Shown here in pieces: positions 52,334 through 60,811 of a stretch of 64,000 bases of DNA. The DNA is from Pedobacter alluvionis (GTDB taxonomy: Bacteria > Bacteroidota > Bacteroidia > Sphingobacteriales > Sphingobacteriaceae). Position numbers and translations under genes: made by a program. How positions within the stretch are numbered: the stretch's first letter is position 1; each line of letters begins with the position of its first letter. The stretch is from contig NZ_RCCK01000011.1 in assembly GCF_003664035.1 (NCBI RefSeq), positions 806,001 through 870,000 of the forward strand, read 5' to 3'. The notes beneath the pieces are model-generated. The model did no database searches and was not told where the DNA came from. It saw nothing but the letters and a program-made list of their open reading frames with translations.

Positions 52334-53176
52334 TTACTCGGCGATAAATATTTTCCTTTTGGCAATGTCAATGGTCAACACCTTTCCCAACCAATCTATA
52401 CTGGTCTTACCTTCGTAAATCAGTCCGTCAACAAATGCAACATCAAGCCCTTCCATCTTAAGCAGGTTATTCACTGTATTTAATTCGGAAAGCTTACCGA
52501 TATAATAGTTATTTTCCTTCTTAAAATCGCTTTTTACAGGGACTGCTTTAAAATCTGCTTTATTTAGGGCCAAGAGCTCCATTAACTTTGAACTGAACCA
52601 AAATGATTTTTGTCCGGCTCCACTATCCAATAATGTCTGGATTTTCAAAGTATTATTCAATTTTATATAGGTAAAAATATCAAGGGCTCTGCCTGCATAA
52701 TCTGCTATCTGAATATCGATGCTTTTTTCATTTTTTGTTGCTTTATCAAAAACAATCTTTTTGTTGAGATAATCAATCGTAAGCGGTGTGTTGATGAAGG
52801 GTTGGAGAGAAATAATTCCATCAATATCCCCAAAATCTAAATCGACAATGGCGTATTGTTGATCTTTAAACTTTCTGTTATTCATTTCAAACCCTGTCGC
52901 ATTGTACAAATCTAGGTTTAACTCTTCTCCTGTGGCCCTATGTCCGACGAAAAAGTTGCCGGTTTTTTCATTCTTGAGTTTTTGAGAAAATTTAGTAAAA
53001 ATGGCATTAAGCCCTGCTCCGGTATCCAGAATAAAATTCCCCTCCACATTATTTATTTTTGCCTTAATGATGATATGCCCGCTGGCGTTCATTGTAAAAG
53101 GCATTTGTGCATTAATTTTTAAAGAAAGAAATAGTAAGATAGAAAGGATGGTTACCGTAAATCGTCTTTTTCTCAT
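52334..53176 (-). CDS. Secreted retropepsin-like aspartyl protease family protein
   Basis: Exported protein of 280 residues (signal peptide to about residue 24, ending INAQ). Two aspartate motifs are present in one chain: FILDTGAGLNAIF with Asp51, and TLLDSGAGQKSFWF near residue 180, so the two lobes of a pepsin-like unit are both encoded. Both keep the D-T/S-G-A core. Substrate unknown. Transcribed alone. Confidence 0.85.
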   Translation of the reverse strand: MRKRRFTVTILSILLFLSLKINAQMPFTMNASGHIIIKAKINNVEGNFILDTGAGLNAIFTKFSQKLKNEKTGNFFVGHRATGEELNLDLYNATGFEMNNRKFKDQQYAIVDLDFGDIDGIISLQPFINTPLTIDYLNKKIVFDKATKNEKSIDIQIADYAGRALDIFTYIKLNNTLKIQTLLDSGAGQKSFWFSSKLMELLALNKADFKAVPVKSDFKKENNYYIGKLSELNTVNNLLKMEGLDVAFVDGLIYEGKTSIDWLGKVLTIDIAKRKIFIAE

Positions 53177-53380
53177 TGTTATTTTTTTAATGCTTTGTTA
53201 GCTTATTGCGATGGATTTATTTGATTAACAAATATACTTTATTTTTAAGCAATCAGCCCCGGTACAAAAAGAGCCGGATCAGGCAAAAAAATTGGGGATT
53301 TTGAGAAGTTTATGCCAAACAAAAAGCGTAATGCATCAAATGATCCATGATCTACGCTGATTTACAGCGAAATAAGTGAT

Positions 53381-53420
53381 AAAAAAGAAGGGCAAGCGAC
53401 CGTTTTACCGTGCTTGCCCT
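53381..53420 (-). terminator. Hairpin next to repeat copy 1
   Basis: Minus strand: AGGGCAAGC, 14-base loop, GCTTGCCCT, then TCTTTTTTAT. A good intrinsic terminator for minus-strand transcription arriving from the repeat or the serine hydrolase gene. Confidence 0.8.
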
Positions 53421-53424
53421 ATTT

Positions 53425-53559
53425 GGCTCCCCTAACTGGGCAATTCTCGAACCAAATTATGGCCTCACTGTCTAAATTAGCTTCTCTTGGTGACTAACCA
53501 GATTGAATTAAAATTCATATTGAAGCTTAGTTAGTATGTCATTTATGTCCCCAAAGATA
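53425..53559 (-). repeat. tRNA-3'-end-like direct repeat, copy 1
   Basis: About 135 bp, strongly similar to 56180-56316 in the same orientation. Read on the minus strand it starts TATCTTTG (a TAnnTTTG match) and ends GGTTCGAG, a few bases, then CCCAGTTAGGGGAGCC, which looks like the T-loop and 3' acceptor strand of a tRNA followed by a terminator. No 5' half of a tRNA is present. Could be an integration scar or a small RNA gene. Confidence 0.7.
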
Positions 53560-53710
53560 AATTATGGAGTTGCTACTTAGAGAATATATAATTTATGTAA
53601 AGCTTTGTCTCTTTGGGGTAGGAAGATCGAACTAAAAATCTTAATTTAAGAGAATTTCATGGTTGAATTCAATAATTAGGCAACCTCAAAGCAATTTTTA
53701 TTTGTTCACT

Positions 53711-55111
53711 TCATTGTTGTTTGGCCGATGTAGCTAATAAATCATTGGATAATGCGTCAATTTTATCGTTAATATCAAACACATTGGACAAGATGATGAC
53801 TCCGGTTTTTTCATTAATTTTCATTACAACTGAAGATGAATATCCACCTGTTCCACCATTATGCCAAAATAAATTTTCACCAATTGCAGGTTCTAATTTG
53901 TGCCAACCTAACCCAATTTTTGTATGACCATTAATTTCGAAAGTTGTTTTTCTTGTCAATTCAAGTTCTTCATTTTTAGGGTCGAATTGGGCATTGATAA
54001 ACTTTGCGAGATCTTCTGTTGTAGATAATATACCTCCAGCGCCGAATAATGCGTCAAAATCCCAATTAGAAACTATTTTCCCCTCCTTATTTAATCCTTT
54101 AATAAGTCTAATCCCTAAGGTTTGTAAACTTGTGACTGAGTTTGTCATTTTGTACTTATCAAAAATTTTCTTTTTTAAAAGGTTCTGAAAAGTTGTTTTC
54201 TGAGATAAACCCAGTGTGTAACCTAATAGTCCGGCACCAATATTAGAGTATGAATAAGTTGTGGAAGGCACATTTTCAAGTTTTACGAAGTTTTTAAGAT
54301 ACTCTTCTACTTCGATTTTGCCATAACTCTTATATGGATTCGCATCATTTTTTGACCTCAAATTTTCAGGTAGACGCGGTAAACCAGATGTATGATTTGC
54401 CAAACTTTCAAACGTTAACTTAATGTTGTTTTTAAACGGGAACTGATAATATGAATTGATTTCGTCTGTTGATTTAATTTTTTTACTTTCAATGAGTGAA
54501 GCTAAAATGGTTGATGTGAAAACTTTTGTTATCGAGCCAATTTCAAAAAAAAGATTTTGATTTTCGCACGGTTTTATGGTGTCATTTATTTTCGTAATGC
54601 CATAATAATTTGTTTTCCCATCTTGAATTATGGCAATAGAAAGTTGAGTATTATTCGGCAAATTTTTGGATGCTGAAAAGACGATTTCAGCAATTTTCTT
54701 AGGGTAACTGTTCAACGAGTTTACGATTTTATTCTCGCTCATCTCGGCTTCTTCATAAGGTTTCACGAAGAAACCGTCTATTTGATTCAGATCATTAAGA
54801 GAAATGTTTACCGCCATAATGGTTTTTTCAAATTTCGTTTTATACCGTGCGTAAGTTTTGCCTTGATAGTTGATAAACTCCATGCTTTCTATATTACCCA
54901 GCTGGCTTTTCAAACTGGTTAAAAATAATTTTGTTTTCTCAATAGGCAAGGATTTTTTCATTTCTGGTGAGAAATGGCTGAAAATTTCATTATATCCATT
55001 TGCGTTATAATTCTTTTTGAAGTTATCAATCGTAGTCTTATAATTTTTATTTTGAGCGAAGGCAGAATCTGTAATAAAGATTGCTATTAAGAAGGAAATT
55101 AGTATTTTCAC
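53711..55111 (-). CDS. Secreted serine hydrolase, beta-lactamase (class C/PBP4*) family
   Basis: 466 residues with signal peptide (to about residue 20, AFAQ). An N-terminal DUF3887-like domain (about 25-120) precedes the hydrolase domain. Motifs: S193-I-T-K196 (EIGSITKVFTS), Y-S-N in TYSYSNIGAG near 285, and HNGGTGGYSS near 418 replacing KTG. Such proteins are D-amino-acid or ester hydrolases; true beta-lactamase activity cannot be claimed. It lies between the two tRNA-like repeats. Confidence 0.9.
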   Translation of the reverse strand: MKILISFLIAIFITDSAFAQNKNYKTTIDNFKKNYNANGYNEIFSHFSPEMKKSLPIEKTKLFLTSLKSQLGNIESMEFINYQGKTYARYKTKFEKTIMAVNISLNDLNQIDGFFVKPYEEAEMSENKIVNSLNSYPKKIAEIVFSASKNLPNNTQLSIAIIQDGKTNYYGITKINDTIKPCENQNLFFEIGSITKVFTSTILASLIESKKIKSTDEINSYYQFPFKNNIKLTFESLANHTSGLPRLPENLRSKNDANPYKSYGKIEVEEYLKNFVKLENVPSTTYSYSNIGAGLLGYTLGLSQKTTFQNLLKKKIFDKYKMTNSVTSLQTLGIRLIKGLNKEGKIVSNWDFDALFGAGGILSTTEDLAKFINAQFDPKNEELELTRKTTFEINGHTKIGLGWHKLEPAIGENLFWHNGGTGGYSSSVVMKINEKTGVIILSNVFDINDKIDALSNDLLATSAKQQ

Positions 55112-55208
55112 AGGTATTGTTGTTTATTTTCTAAAACAGATGGAATTATCTAAATGCAGGTGCTTTTAGAAATCATGGCTTAATGCTTTTTTAATTGGAA
55201 ACACATAA

Positions 55209-55412
55209 TTATAAATCAGAGTCTTCTAAAATAAATATTTCATTTACGGAGGTATTGAAGACTCTCGCTATTTTCAATGCAAGTAAAGTTGAGGGTACAT
55301 ACTTTCCGATTTCGATGGAGTTAATAGTTTGACGAGAGACACTTACCTTTTCAGCCAAATGTGCCTGAGTATAATTTCTCTTTGCCCGTTCTACTTTTAA
55401 GTTATTAGTCAT
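55209..55412 (-). CDS. XRE-family helix-turn-helix regulator
   Basis: Small DNA-binding protein of 67 residues, essentially one Cro/C1 helix-turn-helix (ERAKRNYTQAHLAEKVSVSRQTINSIEIGKYVPSTLLALKIARVF). It belongs to the YozG-like group that is commonly paired with a small membrane protein. Its start overlaps the end of the upstream membrane-protein gene by 8 bp, so the two are coupled. Confidence 0.93.
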   Translation of the reverse strand: MTNNLKVERAKRNYTQAHLAEKVSVSRQTINSIEIGKYVPSTLLALKIARVFNTSVNEIFILEDSDL

Positions 55413-55782
55413 CGCCTTTATTTTTGCTTAAATAAAGGCTAGAAAAATAAGTGACGTTAGCAACCGCAAAAATTAGTATTATGAAATGATCAATACTGGT
55501 TAACTCATATGAAAAAATATGCTGTTTCACTAATTCTGAACTAATCATTTTGAAAGTATACCCTATAATGATTGCAAAATATATAGAGGTCATTTTTAGG
55601 CTCAGCAGGCGTTCATCCATAATTCTCTCCCATGATGTAAACAAAATAAATAACCCAAAGATTAACACTTTCGTACTTTCAGGTGATTGACTACTTATTA
55701 ACATTGGTATTCCTATAGCGATTAATAGGATTCCTATGAATTTTTGATAATAAAGGAGTTTGGTAAAAGTTTTAGCTTTCAT
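55405..55782 (-). CDS. Small membrane protein paired with the XRE regulator
   Basis: 125 residues with about four membrane helices (near 12-30, 36-52, 62-80 and 94-114). No named family recognised with confidence; arrangement with a YozG-like regulator resembles the DUF2178-type regulator/membrane pairs. Overlaps the regulator gene by 8 bp. Function unknown. Confidence 0.75.
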   Translation of the reverse strand: MKAKTFTKLLYYQKFIGILLIAIGIPMLISSQSPESTKVLIFGLFILFTSWERIMDERLLSLKMTSIYFAIIIGYTFKMISSELVKQHIFSYELTSIDHFIILIFAVANVTYFSSLYLSKNKGDD

Positions 55783-55904
55783 ATTAGATTTTAATTTCAG
55801 TAAAGATAAGTAAAGTTGTCATAATGACAAGCAAACTTTATAATTGTCAAAAATAATTATTGACTTTCTACCTTCAACGTAGGAAGCAATTTTGATTATT
55901 CCAG

Positions 55905-56019
55905 CTTAAAAAAACACCCTCCTCCACAACATTTGGCATCGATCCGTTTTTTCTGTATAGGTTAACTCAATTGTACGCTTAAAAAAATGCCTAGTCCACG
56001 ACTTTTGGTATTGATCCGT
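55905..56019. repeat. Tandem pair of about 42-bp repeats, 73 bp apart
   Basis: Unit 1 (55905-55947) and unit 2 (55978-56019) both begin CTTAAAAAAA and end with GATCCGT, sharing TCCAC-AC-TTTGG-AT-GATCCGT in between. Roughly three quarters of positions agree. Origin unknown. Confidence 0.6.
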
Positions 56020-56142
56020 AAGAAGGTCTTAGTGAAGTAGGTTTGAAAAATTCAAAGGGCTTGCACAGTATGGATGGGAAATTGGGCTCGAACCAAAAAT
56101 CAGCCTCTATTTGCTGTATGCAATGATTTTAAAATCAGCTAA

Positions 56143-56178
56143 AAACAGAAATGCCCTTCACGATATCATGAAGGGCAT
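56143..56178 (-). terminator. Hairpin next to repeat copy 2
   Basis: ATGCCCTTCA and TGAAGGGCAT, a perfect 10-bp stem with an 8-base loop; minus strand continues TTCTGTTTTTAG. Same position relative to the repeat as the hairpin at 53381 but unrelated in sequence. Probable terminator of the methylase operon. Confidence 0.8.
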
Positions 56179-56179
56179 T

Positions 56180-56316
56180 GGCTCCCCTAACTGGGCAATT
56201 CTCGAACCAAATTATGGCCTCACTATCGAAATTAGCTTCTCTTGGTGATAAACAAGATTGAATTGAAAATTCCTATTGAAGCTTAGTCAGTATGTCAATT
56301 ATATTTGCCCAAAGAT
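56180..56316 (-). repeat. tRNA-3'-end-like direct repeat, copy 2
   Basis: About 137 bp similar to 53425-53559, same orientation, 2.76 kb apart. Minus strand again runs from TATCTTTG to GGTTCGAG ... CCCAGTTAGGGGAGCC. Its outer end overlaps the last codons of the small gene at 56299. Possible right-hand scar of a small integrated unit. Confidence 0.7.
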
Positions 56317-56514
56317 ACAATTCTCGATAGAGATAGTGTTGGTATTTTCAGCAAAAAATGAAACGGTTATTTTAGGAACAGCTCCAAACACACGTGAAAA
56401 ATTATTCGCTTGAAGGTTTGAAGAAAGTTGGTAGTTATTCCAACGGAAAGACCAAATTTGAATTAGATTATCAACGTTGTCTTCACGGTGGAAGACAAAC
56501 GCTTTATTTTCCAT
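56299..56514 (-). CDS. Small hypothetical protein at the end of the methylase operon
   Basis: 71 residues from the ATG at 56514, 22 bp after the methylase stop codon; a TTG at 56547 would add 11 residues and overlap the methylase. No recognised domain (MENKAFVFHREDNVDNLIQIWSF start). Its last codons enter repeat copy 2, so the natural 3' end may have been replaced. It could be a truncated remnant. Confidence 0.45.
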   Translation of the reverse strand: MENKAFVFHREDNVDNLIQIWSFRWNNYQLSSNLQANNFSRVFGAVPKITVSFFAENTNTISIENCIFGQI

Positions 56515-56536
56515 TGTATTGATTTTTATATAAAAT

Positions 56537-57577
56537 CTAGGTTCCAATGATTAAAACTTCCTCATTAACATTGTTGCTTCTGCTCAATGCGTAGTTATAA
56601 CTTCCGAGATTTATAACCTCTACATTATTTTTAACGTTTTGCATAATTTCGGAAATTTCTTCAATTGAAGGGATCCCATTATTACGATATGATACTACAA
56701 TTATAGAATTTTCATGCAAATTGATAAGTCGCCGTAGCTCATCTTTGAAATTTTTCTTATTCTCAAATTCTGGATTGTTATTTATTGAGATTTCCTTATT
56801 TGTCTTATGTTCAACAATAAATTCAGGTATCTGATCATAATTAGCGAGACCTTCTAAAAAATGATATTTCGAGTGATATGTTACATGGCTGCTCTCTTGA
56901 AAATAAGGAGGATCTATGTAAACCAACTCTGCTACTGCATTACAATTTAGCGCGGTAGTATTTAAAATATTGCAATCTTGAACACCTTCAAAATTAAACT
57001 TGGTAAGCTCTTCAGAAAACTTGACAAACAATTCTTCAAACGTCTTCTCCCAAGTAACTTTATTACCAAATCCGCCACCGGAAAAGTTCGTTCTCAAATT
57101 TAAATTTTTTCGGTGAAAAAGATTATATGGCCTTTTAATCAAACAAGCTTGAAATAACAAATAAAATCCACTTGCTTTTTGTGCATTTGTTTCAAGATCA
57201 TCAATATTTTGAACAATAATGTCTATTAGTCTATTTTCATCATCTGGGTAATATATTCCGGAAAAGTTCTCCTCAATAAATCTGTTGTAGATTTTGTCAG
57301 GTCTTACCTCTAATAAACCAAGTACATTTTCAATAGTTAGAGGGTTTATATTATTCCCTATAATAGCTTGTGCTATCAGACAATTAAAGCGAAATATATC
57401 ATTATAAGTTACTTCCTTACCTTTTGCTTTAGCATAGTAGGAGAAAATCCCCGTTCCTCCGAAAATGTCAAGTACAGAATTAAAATTGAGATTCCTTGCC
57501 TCTAAATGATTCCAAATTATTTCTACTAATTTCCGTTTTGAGCCAGAGTAACGAGTAATCGGTAATTCTACTGGCAT
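56537..57577 (-). CDS. D12-class N6-adenine DNA methyltransferase
   Basis: 346 residues with alpha-class (D12, Dam-like) order: TRYSGSKRKL near 8-17 (SAM-binding motif X equivalent), motif I LDIFGGTG at 36-43 and catalytic motif IV D222-P-P-Y225 (YIDPPYF). A long insert after motif IV (HVTYHSKYHFLEGLANYD) probably belongs to target recognition. It methylates adenine N6 in a short site, unknown here. It overlaps the end of the nuclease-like gene by 10 bp, so the two are coupled. Likely the modification arm of a restriction-type system. Confidence 0.92.
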   Translation of the reverse strand: MPVELPITRYSGSKRKLVEIIWNHLEARNLNFNSVLDIFGGTGIFSYYAKAKGKEVTYNDIFRFNCLIAQAIIGNNINPLTIENVLGLLEVRPDKIYNRFIEENFSGIYYPDDENRLIDIIVQNIDDLETNAQKASGFYLLFQACLIKRPYNLFHRKNLNLRTNFSGGGFGNKVTWEKTFEELFVKFSEELTKFNFEGVQDCNILNTTALNCNAVAELVYIDPPYFQESSHVTYHSKYHFLEGLANYDQIPEFIVEHKTNKEISINNNPEFENKKNFKDELRRLINLHENSIIVVSYRNNGIPSIEEISEIMQNVKNNVEVINLGSYNYALSRSNNVNEEVLIIGT

Positions 57578-59286
57578 ATATTATTGACGATTGTTAAAAG
57601 TTTATTATACTCTGGTTCTGCAATACACGTGATAATATTTTCTCTACTTTTTGGTATAGGTATATTAAAATTATAAGGAGTACAGTTGAGTCCATCTCTA
57701 GTTTTGTTGTAGTCGTCCATTTCTTCCATAAAATTCCAAAATGTTTCGCAGGTATTATCACTGTATGGAGCTATTAAGTAAAATTCCAATTTAACATCTA
57801 AGAATGAAAATCCTTTGATGAGTTTGAAGCACTTTTCTTGAAATTTCTCTATTACAAATCTATTCAATGTAGTTTTTGCTTCAACAATGCAAATCTTATT
57901 GTCAGTTTTTATGACAAAATCCAACTCACCCAATGTTTGATTATTTATTGAAAGGTGGAAGTTTTTAATATACTCCGAAGTACATTGACTGATTACGTGT
58001 TGGAGTAAATCTTCGAAATAATTTGTCAGAAAATAAAATGCTAGTTCAGGTTTCAATGCATATACATTTTCGAGCCTTTTAATTTTTGGCACTGAAATGT
58101 CTCTATAGTTTTTTAGCTTACCATCATCGTTCATACCCCAGTGAAGCAGGTTATAGCTATCTGAATCTCCTAGTTTTTTATCCGCATAAATACCTAATGC
58201 GGTTTTTCCATTTTCTGAGGATATAAAAAAGTTAAAATTTTCAAGGTGCTTTAAATCTTTTATATGATTTACATCATTAAAGAATGCAAAGTAAGGATTA
58301 TCCTCGGTCAAGACATTAGAATTCAGGTATACATTTTTATTCAAATATGAAAGCAAATTATTTAAGGCACTTTCCTTCATTTTTGATTTGAACACAGTCA
58401 AAGTTTCCGAATCGGCTTCTGTTTTTCGAACCTCAACCCGTGCAAATACATCTCGTATCTGTAACCAGTAATAAATGTGAAGTGCTTCTGCTTTGATATA
58501 TGGCTTTAACTTAGTTGCGCTTATAGGAAATGCAAATCCATTATAAACAATACCGATTTCCTTATTTTCTTCTAAATTGTTGGTTCTTAGTATGGAGATT
58601 TCTTGGTCGGGTTCCAATGCGATATTTAGCTCGGAAAGAAATTTTTCTCTATTCAAACTTATATCTTGCAACTCAATTGGATCAAATTCTAGAACATTTA
58701 CATCAAAAATATCTAAAGGAAGATATGGTAAATCAATTAGTTTTTTCTCGATAAACTTAATTGAAGTATAATATAATTCGGAAAACTGAATATTGAGCGA
58801 AGCAGTAAGGCTATCTTTTAAACGACCATTACGTAGCTTTGAAACTAAGTCCTTGAGTACATCTTTCTTATGGATAAGTTTAAGCAATTTTTCTTTTGTA
58901 CCCTTGTTTTCATCAGCTGCATGCTGATCATTTTCGGTTGTCGAGGCTTTTGCCTCATTCAATACGAAGATGGATTTAGAAGGCTGGTGAATTATTAAAA
59001 TATTAGTGCTAGCTAAATTTAATCCTTCTACTGCGAACTTATTGTAATAGGTAGCAATCGCAGTTGAAAGTTCATCTAATGTTATAAGGTCTTGGCCAGC
59101 CTCATCTTTTTTGAATTGAATTTGTATATTCTGTGTTATAAATTCATCTTCAAATAAAATGTCTATTCCAGTATCTGGCGAAATAACCAATGACATTTGA
59201 TTTATTAAGTTACATATAAACTGAATTGGCTTTATTAGGTCAATTTCGTATGTGAAACAACTGACTCTACTATTATTGTCAAACAT
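57568..59286 (-). CDS. Putative double nuclease-motif protein
   Basis: 572 residues, no named family recognised. Two stretches look like PD-(D/E)xK nuclease cores: near the N terminus D42 in TGIDILFEDEF followed by Q57-F-K59 (IQIQFKKDEAG), the Q-x-K variant seen in Mrr- and DUF4297-like nucleases; and near the C terminus D456 (GELDFVIKTDN) followed by E469-A-K471 (IVEAKTT). The middle is mixed and contains an acidic, charged linker. It starts 1 bp after the ATPase gene and overlaps the methylase gene. Nuclease activity is inferred. Confidence 0.7.
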   Translation of the reverse strand: MFDNNSRVSCFTYEIDLIKPIQFICNLINQMSLVISPDTGIDILFEDEFITQNIQIQFKKDEAGQDLITLDELSTAIATYYNKFAVEGLNLASTNILIIHQPSKSIFVLNEAKASTTENDQHAADENKGTKEKLLKLIHKKDVLKDLVSKLRNGRLKDSLTASLNIQFSELYYTSIKFIEKKLIDLPYLPLDIFDVNVLEFDPIELQDISLNREKFLSELNIALEPDQEISILRTNNLEENKEIGIVYNGFAFPISATKLKPYIKAEALHIYYWLQIRDVFARVEVRKTEADSETLTVFKSKMKESALNNLLSYLNKNVYLNSNVLTEDNPYFAFFNDVNHIKDLKHLENFNFFISSENGKTALGIYADKKLGDSDSYNLLHWGMNDDGKLKNYRDISVPKIKRLENVYALKPELAFYFLTNYFEDLLQHVISQCTSEYIKNFHLSINNQTLGELDFVIKTDNKICIVEAKTTLNRFVIEKFQEKCFKLIKGFSFLDVKLEFYLIAPYSDNTCETFWNFMEEMDDYNKTRDGLNCTPYNFNIPIPKSRENIITCIAEPEYNKLLTIVNNICQ

Positions 59287-59287
59287 A

Positions 59288-60811
59288 TTAGAGGTTGTTA
59301 TTCGTATAAATTGAAATTACTTTGTCAATAGAATCTTTTTTGTCAAAATTTTCTCGATACATGTTAAGTAAAATAAACAATTCTTCTGGTTCATAACTGA
59401 TGATGGTAAAACCATATTGTTCATTTTCCAATTGAATTGAGCTATTACTGAGTTCCAATTTTATGGGTGAATAAATGACAATCTTCATATTGTAAAGATT
59501 GACGAGCTCATTTATTTTCTTGTTGATATTATCAATATCAGAATTCTCATTGAAAATAAGGTGATGGATTACATTATTATTAACATCGATAAAAGCTTGA
59601 TTTTTCCTTCTATCTAAAATACTACCACCAAGCATTCTAGAACTATCTTCCAAAAAATACTCAAAAGGATCAAAAAACTTTTGATGGAGCGATTTAAGAA
59701 TTCCATCATTTTCTAATTCTCTTTTCGTTTGTCCAAATAGCGAGGTTAAATTATTGCTCTCGAGAGCATCAGCGAGATTTAAGATAACATCATTTTCAAA
59801 AAGCAACTGAACTATATGTCTAATTAAATCGCGGTTGCCTGGATGTCTTTTTTTAGCAACTTGGACAACAATATTATCAAGTTCAGTCTGTTTATTAGTT
59901 GTAAATAATTCATCCAGATAACCTGACAGTGTTTTAATATCATCATTTTTACTAATTGCCAAAAGTTCAATAATATCGGGACTAATCCGAGTATAGAAGG
60001 CCGGATTTGCAACTTCTAATTGGGCTGTTCCGCTAGCATCGGTAAAACAAGTGATAAGATAGTGTCCATTAATTTTATTAAACAGGTCTATAAGTTCTCG
60101 GTATGATGTTAAGAAGAGATTGAATCTTGACTTTGATTTTTCCAATATTTTCTCAACTTCATCAAGTCCAAAAACGATAAATTTATTCGATGCTGATAGT
60201 ATGTTAAGAAAAAGGACAAGGATTTCTCTACGATTAAAATTTTGCAATTGTTGAAGACCGAAGGCAGTAAAATGTCCTTTAGTATAAAGCCTCCCAGTGC
60301 CTAAAAAAATCAATTTCTTTATGTCCTCATCAACTACGTCATCTGAAAAAAGCTTTTCAGTAAATTCTTTTATTGCACCAAAAGTATCTTGTGAATTATG
60401 GATTAAAGTATTCCAATCTGTTCCCGCAACCTTTAATGATTTTACTGCTTCAATTAATGTTTCAGTATGATGGTCTTGTATCAACTTCAACAAGTATAGA
60501 ATAATATCTGGTTGTTCAATATCAACCCTCGAATAAATTACTTCAATATTATATGCATGCGTCTGAAAAAATAGCTTTAAATATTTTAAAAGATTTGTTT
60601 TTCCATTTCCGTAATGCCCAATAATTAGATTGGATTGCATTCTCGTTCCATCAATAGCATTTAACTTCACGCCCATGCCCGCTTTCGCATCGTCTTGATT
60701 AACTACAAAATACGGCAATTCAGGTACTTTACCTTCCTTAAGGTCACGTTTTAAGTTTGCTAACGTTTCTGGTATTGGCCTAAGTTTATCCCAAATGTTA
60801 TTTATATTCAT
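59288..60811 (-). CDS. P-loop ATPase of a putative defence operon
   Basis: 507-residue ATP-binding protein. Walker A is G65-H-Y-G-N-G-K71-T72; Walker B is FIVFGLDEVEK with D217-E218; a likely sensor region is GHYLITCFTDASG. The general layout (short N-terminal segment, AAA-like core, helical C-terminal half) recalls BrxD/DUF2791-type ATPases of phage-defence loci, but I cannot assign the family. Start overlaps the upstream unknown gene by 14 bp, and the nuclease-like gene follows after 1 bp. Likely provides the ATP-driven step of the system. Confidence 0.8.
   Translation of the reverse strand: MNINNIWDKLRPIPETLANLKRDLKEGKVPELPYFVVNQDDAKAGMGVKLNAIDGTRMQSNLIIGHYGNGKTNLLKYLKLFFQTHAYNIEVIYSRVDIEQPDIILYLLKLIQDHHTETLIEAVKSLKVAGTDWNTLIHNSQDTFGAIKEFTEKLFSDDVVDEDIKKLIFLGTGRLYTKGHFTAFGLQQLQNFNRREILVLFLNILSASNKFIVFGLDEVEKILEKSKSRFNLFLTSYRELIDLFNKINGHYLITCFTDASGTAQLEVANPAFYTRISPDIIELLAISKNDDIKTLSGYLDELFTTNKQTELDNIVVQVAKKRHPGNRDLIRHIVQLLFENDVILNLADALESNNLTSLFGQTKRELENDGILKSLHQKFFDPFEYFLEDSSRMLGGSILDRRKNQAFIDVNNNVIHHLIFNENSDIDNINKKINELVNLYNMKIVIYSPIKLELSNSSIQLENEQYGFTIISYEPEELFILLNMYRENFDKKDSIDKVISIYTNNNL

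Larger units (their letters stand above)
53177..53710. other. Intergenic stretch with repeat copy 1
   Basis: Contains the hairpin 53381-53420 and repeat copy 53425-53559. The part near 53200-53380 has no feature beyond a weak resemblance (CAGGCAAAAA at about 53280) to the dps/M17N element. Confidence 0.5.
55783..56298. other. Non-coding stretch full of repeats at the island edge
   Basis: Contains two direct repeats (55905-56019), a TTCGAACC-like tRNA T-loop stretch (GGGCTCGAACC near 56084-56094), a hairpin (56143-56178) and most of repeat copy 2. No coding potential seen. Marks the left edge of the AT-rich accessory block. Confidence 0.55.

Noticed and set aside
52265..52483. Plus-strand open frame of 72 codons
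   Set aside because: Lys-rich, no domain, and half of it is antisense to the retropepsin-like gene.
53425..53559. Complete tRNA gene at repeat copy 1 (and likewise copy 2)
   Set aside because: Only the T-loop and 3' acceptor side look tRNA-like; there is no matching 5' acceptor strand, D-arm or anticodon arm within 75 bases, and the T-stem is interrupted by extra bases.
55905..56019. CRISPR array
   Set aside because: Only two imperfect units, no regular spacers and no cas genes nearby.
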